Assembly (NCBI GenBank): GCA_025938935.1
Contig: JAPCWB010000001.1
Location: 1,674,001-1,738,000 of the forward strand
Length of the DNA: 64,000 bases
Origin: Novosphingobium sp. MW5
Lineage (GTDB): Bacteria; Pseudomonadota; Alphaproteobacteria; Sphingomonadales; Sphingomonadaceae
Reading direction: 5' to 3'
Below, piece after piece: positions 1 to 10,459 of the stretch (within the stretch, counting starts at the first letter, position 1; the number at the start of each line of letters is the position of its first letter). The notes under the pieces were generated by a model. That model did no database searches and was not told the DNA's origin. It worked only from the letters and a program-made list of their open reading frames with translations. Made by a program: the position numbers and the translations under genes.

Positions 1-537
1 AACGGTGCGATCATTTCCTCGATCGTCAGCCTGGCCGAAGCGCTCGACATGGAAACCACGGCAGAAGGGGTTGAGACGCTCGATGAGCTGGACCTCGTGC
101 GCATGCTCGGGTGCAGCCATGTTCAGGGCTATGTCTATGCCAAGCCACTGACCCGCGATGAGGCCGAGGCGCTGCTCGCCCGCGGCCTCGGGGTGAGCGC
201 CGATGGACCGCGCTCCGCCCGCTTCCCGCGCCAGACCATGCTGCGCCGTGTCATTCTGCAGCACGGGTCGCAGCGCTATGACGCGACGATCCGGAACATC
301 TCGCGCTCGGGCGCGCTGGTTTCGGGCCTGTGGAATGTGCCTTCGGGCACCGTGTTTACGTTGGAACTGGGTGAAGGCCAGGTGCTTACGGTTACCTCGC
401 GCTGGTGCAAGGAAGATCGCATGGGCATCGAATTTGCCAAGCCGCTCGACGTCGATGAAAACGGCCGTGTGATCATCATGCCAGAGCCTGTGAAACGTCC
501 GCTGCTCGATCGGTCGAAGCTGCTTAAAACAGGCTGA
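1..537 (+). CDS. EAL-PilZ cyclic-di-GMP protein, C-terminal part only
   Basis: The reading frame is open from base 1, so the gene begins outside the window. The first residues are the end of an EAL phosphodiesterase domain: the AEGVET motif, which carries a metal-coordinating Glu in this family, followed by a VQGYVYAKPL segment. A PilZ domain follows, with an Arg-rich start (RQTMLRR) and the NISRSG motif, which together bind c-di-GMP in PilZ proteins. The protein therefore probably degrades and senses c-di-GMP in the cytoplasm. The next gene has the same EAL-PilZ end and looks like a tandem paralogue. Upstream domains cannot be seen. Confidence 0.85.
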   Translation, partial: NGAIISSIVSLAEALDMETTAEGVETLDELDLVRMLGCSHVQGYVYAKPLTRDEAEALLARGLGVSADGPRSARFPRQTMLRRVILQHGSQRYDATIRNISRSGALVSGLWNVPSGTVFTLELGEGQVLTVTSRWCKEDRMGIEFAKPLDVDENGRVIIMPEPVKRPLLDRSKLLKTG

Positions 538-578
538 GTCGAGCCAAATACTGCGGGCAAACCCCTAATCCTTTGCCC

Positions 579-590
579 TTGGTTAACCAA
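579..590. promoter_or_regulatory. 12-bp perfect palindrome upstream of a c-di-GMP gene
   Basis: TTGGTTAACCAA is a perfect palindrome 63 bases before the start at 653. It contains a TTAACC half-site like that of CtrA, but the full spaced CtrA box is absent. It may be an operator; no regulator can be assigned. Confidence 0.25.
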
Positions 591-652
591 TCGAAGTTAC
601 AAGTGCGGCCTGGCCGGTTCCGTGTTTCACGGGTCCGCCAAAAGAGGCAGGA

Positions 653-2839
653 ATGATCAAACGTTTAGGCGGTTTTCGGCGCAGCGCATCTTCGAATGAG
701 ACACAGCCCGTGCTCTCGGTCAACGAAGAGCGCGAGGCGCTGGCCGCGCTGCGCGACTATGAGGATTCCGGGCTCGGATGGTTCTGGACCACCGATGCAC
801 AGGGATCCATTCGCTATGTCTCCGCAAGCGTTTCCCTAGCCTTGGGCAAGCAGCCGGGCGAACTGGTCGGGCAGCCCATCACCTCGCTGTTCTTTCTCGA
901 TCAGGAGGAAGGCCACGAGACCGGCCGCACACTTCCGCTCTCGCTTGCCTCCCACAAGACCTTTGCCGATTTCCCGCTGCGCGCCCGCCGTGAAGGCGCG
1001 GAGATCTGGTGGTCGGTTTCGGGCCGTCCGCAATTCGATTCCGCGGGTGAGTTCATCGGCTTTCGCGGCAATGGCGTGGACATCACCGAACAGCGGCGCG
1101 AGCAACGCGATACCACCCGTTTGGCCAAGTTCGATTCACTGACGGGGCTCAGCAACCGCTTCACGATGGGCCAGCGCCTCGAATCGACACTGAACGCCTT
1201 CAAGTCGAGCGGGCGGGCCTGCGCGCTGATGATGATCGACCTCGACCGGTTCAAGCAGGTCAATGATACGCTTGGTCATCCTGTCGGCGACGCCTTGCTC
1301 AAGCAGGTGGCCGAGCGGCTGCGCGGCGTGATCGGCAAGGACGGCGAGATCGGCCGGCTTGGCGGCGACGAGTTCCAGATCATCATTCCTGACTGCGAAG
1401 ATCGCGGCAAGTTGGGCGACATTGCAAAGAAGATCATTTCGCTGGTTTCCCAGCCCTATTCTATCGACAATTCCCGCTGCGTAATCGGGGCGTCGATCGG
1501 CGTGGCCGTGGCTCCGTTTGATGGAGCCAGCAGCGAAGAACTGTTCCGCAATGCCGACCTTGCGCTTTATGCGGCTAAAGGCGGCGGGCGCGGCCAGTTC
1601 CGCTTCTTCTCGATCGAGCTCCAGAACAACGCGGAAAAGCGCAAGGTGCTCGAGGAAGACCTGCGCCATGCCCTCGCCGAAGGCCAGATCCGCCTTGCTT
1701 ACCAGCCGATCGTCTCGCCGGCGACCAACACGGTCTGCGGGCTCGAGGCGCTGATGCGCTGGGAGCATCCAGAGTTCGGCGAACTTTCGCCCTCCATGTT
1801 CATTCCGATCGCTGAGGAATCCGACCTGATCGTCGCGCTTAGCGAATGGACGATCCGGGAAGCCTGCCAGCAGGCGGCTCAGTGGCCCGGGCAGCTTTTC
1901 GTCGCGGTCAACGTCGCGCCCGCGCATTTTGCACACAACGGCTTTATTGCCGGCTTGGCCCAAGCCTTGGCTGAGGCGGAGCTGCCCGGCAGCCGGCTTG
2001 AACTGGAGTTCAACGAAGCAATCTTTGGCGTCGGCGAAGAACTGATCCAGGAGATCTTCGGTGAACTGAAGATGCTTGGCGTGCGCGTTACGCTCGACAA
2101 TTTCGGCGGCGGCATTTCTCCGCTGGGGCGGCTGCGCAATCACCACTTCAACAAGGTAAAGATAGACCGCGCGGTGGTGCAGGAAATGACCTCGGGCCAT
2201 AACCGTTGCTCGGCGATCGGGGCTTCGATCGTCACTCTCGCCAACCAGCTCGGCATGACCGCCATCGCGGTCGGCGTGGAAGCGCGCGACGAACTCAAAG
2301 CCATGCAGGATCTGGGCATCTCGCAAGTGCAGGGCTATATCTATTCGCCGCCTTGCCCGATTGACGAAGTGATTGAGGCGCTCGCCACCGGGCAATGGGT
2401 GATCGAGCCCGACGGCCCTTCGCGCCAGCGCGCCGACCGCCGCTCGGTCTATCGCCGGGTCGGGGTGATCCACGAAGACTTCCGCTATGACGTTATCATG
2501 CGCAACCTCAGCCGCGGAGGGGCCGCTATCGAAGGCCTGTTTGATGTTCCGGTAGGCACCGAATTCGTCGTCGACCTAGGCGAGGGCCAGTTGATGGTTT
2601 CCACCGTCCGCCGCTCTGAAGGCGCTGTGCAGGGGTTGGAATTCGAAAGCGCGCTTGTCGATGACGGTGCCGGAGGCCTCTGCACCCGCCACCGCGTGCC
2701 GCGTCACCTGCTACAGGCGATGGGCATGCCTTCGGGCAATGCGGTAGCCGGGGTCGTCGCCCTGAATACCAGCGGGGGTATCCACCTGCCGCGCTTCTCG
2801 ACGATGGAAACGCAAGCAAAGCCGGGCAAGGCGGCCTGA
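653..2839 (+). CDS. PAS-GGDEF-EAL-PilZ c-di-GMP signalling protein
   Basis: This 728-residue cytoplasmic protein has a PAS domain at about residues 45-140, a GGDEF domain with an intact GGDEF motif at 237-241, an EAL domain with EAL at 365-367, and a C-terminal PilZ domain with NLSRGG. The diguanylate cyclase site looks active; I see no clear RxxD inhibitory site before it. The EAL domain looks impaired: the usual DDFG pair is DN at 482-483, and the AEGVE motif reads AVGVE with Val at 540, so two metal ligands are changed. It is likely a cyclase with a PilZ readout and a non-catalytic EAL. The ATG at 653 follows a GAGGCAGG ribosome-binding site. It lies 115 bases after a paralogous EAL-PilZ gene. 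Confidence 0.9.
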   Translation: MIKRLGGFRRSASSNETQPVLSVNEEREALAALRDYEDSGLGWFWTTDAQGSIRYVSASVSLALGKQPGELVGQPITSLFFLDQEEGHETGRTLPLSLASHKTFADFPLRARREGAEIWWSVSGRPQFDSAGEFIGFRGNGVDITEQRREQRDTTRLAKFDSLTGLSNRFTMGQRLESTLNAFKSSGRACALMMIDLDRFKQVNDTLGHPVGDALLKQVAERLRGVIGKDGEIGRLGGDEFQIIIPDCEDRGKLGDIAKKIISLVSQPYSIDNSRCVIGASIGVAVAPFDGASSEELFRNADLALYAAKGGGRGQFRFFSIELQNNAEKRKVLEEDLRHALAEGQIRLAYQPIVSPATNTVCGLEALMRWEHPEFGELSPSMFIPIAEESDLIVALSEWTIREACQQAAQWPGQLFVAVNVAPAHFAHNGFIAGLAQALAEAELPGSRLELEFNEAIFGVGEELIQEIFGELKMLGVRVTLDNFGGGISPLGRLRNHHFNKVKIDRAVVQEMTSGHNRCSAIGASIVTLANQLGMTAIAVGVEARDELKAMQDLGISQVQGYIYSPPCPIDEVIEALATGQWVIEPDGPSRQRADRRSVYRRVGVIHEDFRYDVIMRNLSRGGAAIEGLFDVPVGTEFVVDLGEGQLMVSTVRRSEGAVQGLEFESALVDDGAGGLCTRHRVPRHLLQAMGMPSGNAVAGVVALNTSGGIHLPRFSTMETQAKPGKAA

Positions 2840-2887
2840 TTACGCTGACGGCGTGACACCATGTTGCGGCGCTGCTAACGGGCCGGG

Positions 2888-4705
<1,818 letters not shown>

Positions 4706-4804
4706 GCTTTTTTGCCTTTGATTTGTGCTGGTTAGGCTATCACATATTTTTGCGGGAGCGCTACTTTTTGCGGCCTCCAGCATTCTTGATGAGGCCGCTC
4801 TTGA

Positions 4805-4987
4805 TCACAAAGGCAAAAACAGAGTGCCAACGGCTGCAACTAAAGCGGCGATCACGTACAGGGCTAGCCACGATCTCTTCGGGTAATAGAGGTCCAACTT
4901 TGCGAGCATAAATTCTTGATCACTGAGTAGACCAGCTCGACGCTTAGCGTCGATGGCTCTTGCCCGTTCTTCTACGCTGCGGAACAT
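4805..4987 (-). CDS. Small single-span membrane protein with SHOCT-like motif
   Basis: This 60-residue protein has a short helical N-terminus resembling SHOCT modules (AKRRAGLLSDQEFMLAKLDL, residues 14-33) and one C-terminal hydrophobic span (about 40-58). Its ATG lies one base after the TAA of the upstream gene, so the two are probably translationally coupled. SHOCT-like modules are often oligomerisation or anchoring tails; no function can be assigned here. The local sequence is less GC-rich than lepA next to it. The gene could be accessory. Confidence 0.55.
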   Translation of the reverse strand: MFRSVEERARAIDAKRRAGLLSDQEFMLAKLDLYYPKRSWLALYVIAALVAAVGTLFLPL

Positions 4988-4988
4988 C

Positions 4989-5549
4989 TTATCTCTTCAT
5001 GCGAGTCTTTGCGCTCATTGCGTCTTCGCAAAGGCGGTTCATTGCCCAGATCGTTTCCTTCGACAGGGCGATCCACTTCAGCCGTTTGTCTATCGGATCA
5101 TCTTCACGGTAGAGCATCCCGGCTGCCTCAAGATCGAGGATCTTCCTGAGGGCCGTCGATGTGGCGCAATGTGCACCTATGCAGGCTGATTTAGTGGTGA
5201 CCTTCCTGCCTTCAAGAAAAGCAATATAGAGGTCGAGGATCAAATCCCAGGTCGGCTCACCAAACACATCGGGTAAATGCTTGGACCGAAGGCGGCGGAC
5301 ACAATAGATTTCACGGGCCCAGTCCAAGTAACGTGAATTACCGAGCGCTGCCCGTCGGTCATCTTCCAAAAGTTGGAGAGGTAAGCCGTTTGAACTTTCG
5401 AGGTGTCGATTTGCGGCCTCGACAGTTGCGTCAGCTAGCCGCCTTAGAGCGGAAACAAGCTCCTGGGTCTTACTGTCAGCCAACCCACTTCCCCCTTGCT
5501 CGTAGCGACGAACGTCCTTCTTACTAAGTCCTAGCCATGTTTTGCGCAA
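4989..5549 (-). CDS. Winged-helix (MarR-like) DNA-binding protein
   Basis: The 186-residue product has a predicted helical N-terminal half and a C-terminal segment of winged-helix type (about residues 95-165: DLYIAFLEGRKVTTKSACIGAH, then a recognition-helix-like ATSTALRKILDLEAAGML). MarR-like transcription factors of similar layout occur in sphingomonads. The start used is a TTG at 5549 and is uncertain; no good upstream ATG exists in frame. The gene is followed after one base by the small membrane protein at 4805-4987, suggesting a two-gene unit of a regulator and a membrane partner. Base composition is lower in GC than the neighbours, which fits recent acquisition. Confidence 0.6.
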   Translation of the reverse strand: MRKTWLGLSKKDVRRYEQGGSGLADSKTQELVSALRRLADATVEAANRHLESSNGLPLQLLEDDRRAALGNSRYLDWAREIYCVRRLRSKHLPDVFGEPTWDLILDLYIAFLEGRKVTTKSACIGAHCATSTALRKILDLEAAGMLYREDDPIDKRLKWIALSKETIWAMNRLCEDAMSAKTRMKR

Positions 5550-5830
5550 TTCATTCGGTTGGGACTTAGCCTAATTGTCCGAAAATGATCCACGACGCAT
5601 TGAGATAGGCCGCGATCAATATCGCAATGATGATTTGGCCTTCCGTCACTGCAGTTGGACGCCATGTATGCGGCCCGATCATCTTTGTGGTCATGTCGCG
5701 ATCCTTGCTCACGCCAGTCACTTCTGGCGCTTCGGCTGTTAAGATTCGCAGTAATAACTAACTCAATGTCCGCTTGCGGACAGCCGACGGAGCGGGAGAC
5801 AGCCTCAATTTGGACCAATCTCTTTTGTAA

Positions 5831-6052
5831 TTAGAAACTCGGTCCGCAGCGAACGTCTCGGCCCCCGCATTGCTTGCAGCGTGACCGGCGCTCAACGGCG
5901 GCAATCTGACGAGACCAGCCGCGAGCTTGGCATAGATCAGTGATCACCCGCGCATCGAGCTTGGCTAAGTGCCTACAGGCGCGGCAATCCACCCGCAGCG
6001 CATAACCGTGGCGGGCATATTCGCTGATCGCATCCAGGCGCTTTGAAGACAT
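5831..6052 (-). CDS. Small zinc-ribbon protein of sphingomonad type
   Basis: From the ATG at 6052 this is a 73-residue protein with two Cys pairs, CRAC at about residues 24-27 and CKQC at about 61-64, as expected for a zinc ribbon. The sequence RLDAISEYARHGYALRV and the end RCGPSF match a conserved hypothetical family that I recognise from sphingomonad genomes. Function is unknown; nucleic-acid binding is possible. A TTG at 6124 would lengthen the protein by 24 residues, but the family normally begins close to the chosen Met, so I prefer 6052. Confidence 0.65.
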   Translation of the reverse strand: MSSKRLDAISEYARHGYALRVDCRACRHLAKLDARVITDLCQARGWSRQIAAVERRSRCKQCGGRDVRCGPSF

Positions 6053-6086
6053 GCCCGATAACTGCAACGGCGGCTTTGATTTGGGA

Positions 6087-6338
6087 TTACAGCGACACTT
6101 TTCTAAACCTCCAAAGGGCGCCAATCCGCGCTGCTTGACGGGGACACGCTATTGCTTGTCCTGTGGCCAAACCCTCAATCCCTCCCTTATCCAACCACTC
6201 CTGCCAAGCCCTTTCCGCAGTTCCATCCGGCCCAGCGACGGCAGGCATCGGCTCAACGGCGCGGGTGCGTTGCTGCCCGCCGAGGCCTGGCTCCTTGTCT
6301 CCGTGTTTGAGGAGGTCGGGGATCAGGCGGATGGTCAT
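6087..6338 (-). CDS. Possible small hypothetical protein
   Basis: This frame encodes 83 residues and its ATG is preceded by a good ribosome-binding site (AGGAAA, five bases before the ATG). The first 40 codons have GC-rich third positions like true genes here; the second half does not. It ends 34 bases before the zinc-ribbon gene on the same strand. I recognise no domain. It may be a real small gene or the remnant of a longer one. Confidence 0.35.
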   Translation of the reverse strand: MTIRLIPDLLKHGDKEPGLGGQQRTRAVEPMPAVAGPDGTAERAWQEWLDKGGIEGLATGQAIACPRQAARIGALWRFRKVSL

Positions 6339-6384
6339 GGGGCTTTCCTATCTGGTGCTTTGGGTGGGGTGAGGGTGGAACCCC

Positions 6385-6502
6385 GGCGGGGCCGGGGTGC
6401 GCTTTTGGTTTGGCTGGGTCCCCGCCTGCGCGGGGATGACGGGGCTGGCGGGGCCGGGGTGCGTTTTTCTCTCGCTGGGTCCCCGCGGGCGCGGGGATGA
6501 CC
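6385..6502. repeat. Tandem 62-bp repeat containing palindromic GGGGATGAC elements
   Basis: Two copies start 62 bases apart (6385 and 6447). Each has a GGCGGGGCCGGGGTGCG head, a short T-rich spacer, and a palindromic tail CTGGGTCCCCGC...GCGGGGATGAC. The tail is the same element found as an inverted pair at 21333-21400. The wider gene-free stretch 6339-6612 holds this repeat and nothing else that I can support. Confidence 0.75.
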
Positions 6503-6612
6503 GACTTCTCCATCGTCACCCGCGAGGAGGCGGAGCCGACGCGGCAATCGAGGGCGGTCGGGCTTGGGGCTCTGGATTGCCGCGCTTCGCTCGCTATGGC
6601 GAAGGGGGCGGC

Positions 6613-7329
6613 TCACTCCTCCGCCTCGTCGTCCTCCTCGAAACCGAAGGGCCGGGGCCAGTCGATGGGTTTCCAGGGCTTGCCGGCCTCCTCGGCCTCG
6701 GTGCGGCGGTAGGCTTCGTAGGCCACGCGGGTGCGGGGGCCCATGCGGGAGAGCCAGTCCTGGTGGTGGCGGGCGAACTTGGCGTTCAGCTCCTCGAGCA
6801 CCTGGTCGTCGTCCTTCGCCTCTTCGGCCGCGCGTTCGGCGTCCCATTCGGCGCGCCACTGTTTCTTGAGGCGCTCGGTCTGCATCTTGTCGACGGCGTT
6901 GAGGCCGGAGGCGCGGCCGCCGCAGAAGCGTTCGGGCGCGCGGTTGCGCAGCATGAACATCAGCAGGCGGTCGTTATAGACGGTGCGGCTGCCGACCAGC
7001 TTGCCGTAGGAGTAGAGCGGCACGTCGACGCCGTTCAATGCGCGGTCCATGGCGACGTCCTCGATCCGGCGCATGCCGATGTCGAGCGCGGCGTCCCAGG
7101 CCTTGCGGAACTCCTCCGCCTTGGGGTGGCGACGCAGGAGGTAGGCGCCAACCTCGGCGCGGTTCACGCGGCGCGCGGCGCTCCTGACGCTGCCGGTTTC
7201 GGCCAGCGCCTCGATAAAGGCGCGCTGGACTTCGGGCTTCCAGCCGTTGTGGCGCTCCTTCTCTCTGGGCACCGGGGTGAAGTGGGGCAGGATCTGCTGG
7301 CGTGGGGGGATCGGGGGTATCTGGTCCAT
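6613..7329 (-). CDS. Conserved hypothetical protein with phage-terminase-small-like HTH
   Basis: The 238-residue product starts with a Pro-rich leader and a helix-turn-helix-like region at about residues 28-60 (WKPEVQRAFIEALAETGSV, then RSAARRVN), the pattern seen in small terminase subunits and related HTH proteins. The middle has a conserved block (SYGKLVGSRTVYNDRL, then LLMFMLRNRAPERF) that I recognise from sphingomonad hypothetical proteins. The C-terminus is charged and ends in an acidic tail. It is probably DNA-binding; its role is unknown. No other phage structural gene is nearby, so it is likely a domesticated or stand-alone gene. Confidence 0.75.
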   Translation of the reverse strand: MDQIPPIPPRQQILPHFTPVPREKERHNGWKPEVQRAFIEALAETGSVRSAARRVNRAEVGAYLLRRHPKAEEFRKAWDAALDIGMRRIEDVAMDRALNGVDVPLYSYGKLVGSRTVYNDRLLMFMLRNRAPERFCGGRASGLNAVDKMQTERLKKQWRAEWDAERAAEEAKDDDQVLEELNAKFARHHQDWLSRMGPRTRVAYEAYRRTEAEEAGKPWKPIDWPRPFGFEEDDEAEE

Positions 7330-7511
7330 GGGGGCTCTTGCGGGGGTGGGGAGGGGATGGACTTGCCATCATGCCTCAGCCGCCAGCCTGTAGGACAGCG
7401 CGAAATTGGGGTGCCGCCGTGTAGTGGGACGGTTGCTCGGCGGCATTGACCGCGGCGCCGGCACCCCTTCCTGCCGGTCCGGGAGCACCGGGGCCGGCGG
7501 GAATGGCAGTC

Positions 7512-7667
7512 TCAGTCGTCCTCGTCGCCGAGCAGGGCCTTGCGCGCCTTCTCCAGCTCGGGAGAGCCGGGGCGGAGGCGGACGATGCGGGGCTCGCTCC
7601 GGGGCCGGCGCGTGTCTTCACGCGGGGCATGGTCAGCGGGCTTCTTCCCGATCCACATGAAACTCAT
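7512..7667 (-). CDS. Possible 51-residue basic/acidic small protein
   Basis: The ATG at 7667 follows GGAG at ten bases. The 51-residue product begins MSFMWIGKKPADHAP and ends in a helical GSPELEKARKALLG stretch with an acidic tail. Third codon positions are GC-rich. It lies upstream of, and on the same strand as, the HTH gene at 6613-7329. No family is recognised. Confidence 0.4.
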   Translation of the reverse strand: MSFMWIGKKPADHAPREDTRRPRSEPRIVRLRPGSPELEKARKALLGDEDD

Positions 7668-8049
7668 GAACGTACGACTCCGTGGACCGGCCGGACCGCC
7701 TTTGGGGGGTGGGTACGACGGTTCCGACCGGCCGCCTCGCGCATCAACAGAGCACGCGGGCGGCGGCAAGGTTCATACAGTGGCACGGGCCGGTGAAACG
7801 GTTTCACGCGCGTGGCACAGGTCATTGTGATTAACCGGAATTGGCGGTGAGCGGTGGTAGGCTTGCGGTTAACCAGCGGTTGCAAGTGTTGCCTCGTCTC
7901 CTCACCGGGCCTAGTCGCCCACGCCGGTTAGCCCGCTAAAGGCCGATAACTCTTGCTTAAAAAGTTTAATAGTGCACAAACTAGCCGCGAGGCAGACGAC
8001 AGCTATAAGGTGGCAATGTGCCGCCGAGAGAACTGACGTCAAACCACAG
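7668..8049. other. Gene-free stretch before a frameshifted gene
   Basis: I see no supportable gene in these 382 bases. Two TTAACC elements occur near 7833 and 7872. The last part before 8050 is AT-rich (around 7950-7975) and probably contains the promoter of the gene that follows. Confidence 0.4.
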
Positions 8050-9694
8050 ATGAGCGAGGACCTTGCCCTTCACCAGGCGATGCGGGCCGAACTGGCTGCC
8101 GTGCTGGCAAGCCCTGCATTCGCGCGCTCGCCGGTGCTGTCGCGGCTGCTGGGCTACCTTGTCGAGGAAAGCATCGAGGGGCGGGCTGACCGGCTGAAGA
8201 GCTATACGGTCGCGGTCGACGGGCTGGGGCGCGAGGCTGGGCACGATCCGCAGCTCGATACCTATTCGCGCGTCGCCATGGTGCGCCTGCGCCGGGCGCT
8301 CGACGCCTTCTACCAGTCGCAGCCACAGGGCTTTGCGCAGCGGCTCGACATCCCGCTCGGCTCCTACGAGGTGGTGCTGGAACGGACGGGCGAGGGGAAT
8401 AAGGCCGCGCCGCCGCCCCCTCTGCCGCTGGCTGCCGAGGACCCGTCCCGCCGCGCTGCTGCGCCGCTACCGCTGGCCGATCCTCATGGTCCTGCTCGCC
8501 GCCAGCCTATTTACCGTGCAGTGGCTCCACAGCCGGTCGATGAAGGAAGCCGCGGTCTGGCAGCAGGCCAATTTCCCAAGCGTGCTCGTCACCGTGAACG
8601 GCTCGGCAGACACGCACGCTTCGGACGAGGGGCGCCAGATTGGCGATACGGTGCGCGATGCGATCCGCCCTTACGAAACCGTCCGCCTTGCCCATGCGAT
8701 GACCGGCGAAGTGGCCTATGTCGTCGATATCGCGCTCGATCCCGCGCAAGGGAGCAGCCGTACCGCGCGTATCATGGTGACCAGCCTGAAGCGCAACCGC
8801 GTGATCTACCAGGCCGAGGTGCCGGTCCGGGTTGGCCAGCAGGACGAGGCCGGCAAGCTCGCGCTCGGCCGGGCTGTCTTCGCCATCTTCGGCTATGCGG
8901 GCCAGATTGAATCGCTCGAGGCGCGCAACAGCCTCGGCCCGGATTCGCCTTACGATTGCTGGCTGCGCTTCAGCCAGCAGGTGCGGGTCGATCCGATGTA
9001 CAGCGATCCGCAGCTGTCGTCCTGTACGCAAACCTGGTTCAAACATGCCCCGCAGCGCCCCCTGGCCGTGTTCGTCCACGCATGGACCGGAATGAACGAC
9101 GCGCTCCTGTCGATCACCCCCGGCTCGACCGAGAGCCAGCTGCGCGAAACGCTGAAGCTGCTCGAAGCCGGGCGCGCCCGCTATCCTACCTCGCGGCATA
9201 TCCAGCTTGCCCTTGCCCGCAACTATGCACTGCTGGGATACCGCGATTCGGTGCGCAAGGCGGTGCAGGACCTGCGCCTGTCGGCCGGCGGAAATCCTGA
9301 CCTGACCAACCTTGCAGGCGTATTCATGATCCTGCAGAACGATTTGGCGGGTGAAGCACTGGTCGATGAATCGATCGCTTTCCACCCCGATCCCCCGGCG
9401 CGCTATTTCCTCGGCAAGTTCGTCGCTGCCATGATGCGCGACGACGTTGAGGGAGCAGGCAAGGCGCTGGACAACATGCTCATGGAAAATCGCACCTCGC
9501 TGTGGGGGCAGGTCTTCCAGGCGGCCTACCTTGCGCGGGCCGGCAAAGTGCCCGCCGCAAAGGCCGCGTGGAACCTGGCAGTCAAGGAGCGGCCGGCGCT
9601 CGGCATCAGTCCGCGCCTGGTAATTTCGAACAGCCCGGCCAGCCCGGAAGTCGAAGCACGGCTGCTGGCCTGGCTCGATCCTGTCATTGACTGA
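8050..9694 (+). pseudogene. Membrane-anchored TPR-type protein with N-terminal DNA-binding-like domain, frameshifted
   Basis: The first frame (ATG 8050) encodes a domain with the pattern SRLLGYLVEE, LKSYTVAVDGLGR and VAMVRLRRALDAFY, the N-terminal module of many alphaproteobacterial proteins loosely annotated as adenylate cyclases or wHTH-TPR proteins. Around 8440-8455 the coding frame moves by +1. The second frame continues with LLRRYRWPILMVLLAASLF, a membrane span, and about 390 periplasmic residues with TPR-like helices (LARNYALLGY, AAYLARAGKVPAAKAAW). Without the shift the protein would be about 547 residues with a cytoplasmic head and a periplasmic sensor, a layout like CadC-type regulators. 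Cyclase catalytic residues are absent. The break may be sequence error. Confidence 0.7.
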
Positions 9695-9789
9695 CGGCGG
9701 ATCCATGACAACCGCGCGGCTGACCTGGCAATCTTGCGCGCTGGCCCGCCATCGCCTAACCCTCACGGCCGGATAGGGGATACAGTTCG

Positions 9790-10368
9790 ATGACGGCACC
9801 ACGGCGCCGGGTGGGCGCGGAAAACTCCGCGACGCGTACGGCCATTCTGGAAGCGACCGAGCAGGTGCTGGTGGAGGAAGGCTATGCCGCCGCCTCCACG
9901 CGCCGGGTCGCCGCGCGCGCCGGGCTCAAGCCCAGCCTCGTCCACTATTACTTCCCGACCACCGATGACCTGCTGGTCGCCGTCTATCGCCGCAGCGCCG
10001 AATGGGCGAACGAGGAACTGGCCAAGGCGCTGGCCGATCCCGATCCGCTGCTCGCCTTGTGGCGCTACACGATCGACACCACGCGAACGGCGCTGATGAT
10101 CGAATTCATCGCCATGGCCGCCCACCGCGCGCCGCTGCGCGAGGCGATTTCCGAGCATGCCGGGCGGACTCATGCTCTCCAAGTTGCCGCCGTCGAACGC
10201 GCGCTGGGTGACAAGGCGAAGGACCTGCCGCCCGTGGTGCTTGTCGCGGTGATTTCCGCGCTCGGCCGCAGCCTTGTCATGGAGGCCGGGATTGGCGCGG
10301 GTTACGGCCATAACGAAGCTGCCACCTGGTTCGAGGACTGGCTCAAGCGCCAACGCAATCCCGCTTGA
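9790..10368 (+). CDS. TetR/AcrR family transcriptional regulator
   Basis: The 192-residue protein has a TetR DNA-binding domain at about residues 15-62 (ATRTAILEATEQVLVEEGY, STRRVAARAGLKPSLVHYYF) and a helical ligand-binding C-terminal domain. A GGGGA ribosome-binding site precedes the ATG. The gene is followed, in the same direction and after 91 bases, by a TauD-type dioxygenase. A 16-bp palindrome in that gap is a strong candidate for its operator. It probably represses the dioxygenase in response to the dioxygenase substrate or a related compound; the ligand is unknown. Confidence 0.92.
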   Translation: MTAPRRRVGAENSATRTAILEATEQVLVEEGYAAASTRRVAARAGLKPSLVHYYFPTTDDLLVAVYRRSAEWANEELAKALADPDPLLALWRYTIDTTRTALMIEFIAMAAHRAPLREAISEHAGRTHALQVAAVERALGDKAKDLPPVVLVAVISALGRSLVMEAGIGAGYGHNEAATWFEDWLKRQRNPA

Positions 10369-10410
10369 TCTGAATCAAGGCGCGCGCCCCGGCCTCCGCT
10401 ATCTCTCCTG

Positions 10411-10426
10411 CTGAACACCTGTTCAG
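10411..10426. promoter_or_regulatory. TetR-type operator candidate
   Basis: CTGAACACCTGTTCAG has 7-bp inverted arms (CTGAACA/TGTTCAG) around a 2-bp spacer, the size and symmetry of TetR operators. It lies 34 bases before the dioxygenase ATG and 43 bases after the TetR gene. Confidence 0.6.
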
Positions 10427-10459
10427 TCAGCCCGAAACGGGCCACCGGGAGAGCCTGCA

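Noticed and set aside
5531..5818. 95-residue minus-strand frame upstream of the winged-helix gene
   Set aside because: No conserved pattern, poor codon bias, and it overlaps the start of the more convincing gene.
6613..7329. Prophage region
   Set aside because: Only one terminase-small-like HTH protein is present; no integrase, capsid, tail or attachment sites are seen.
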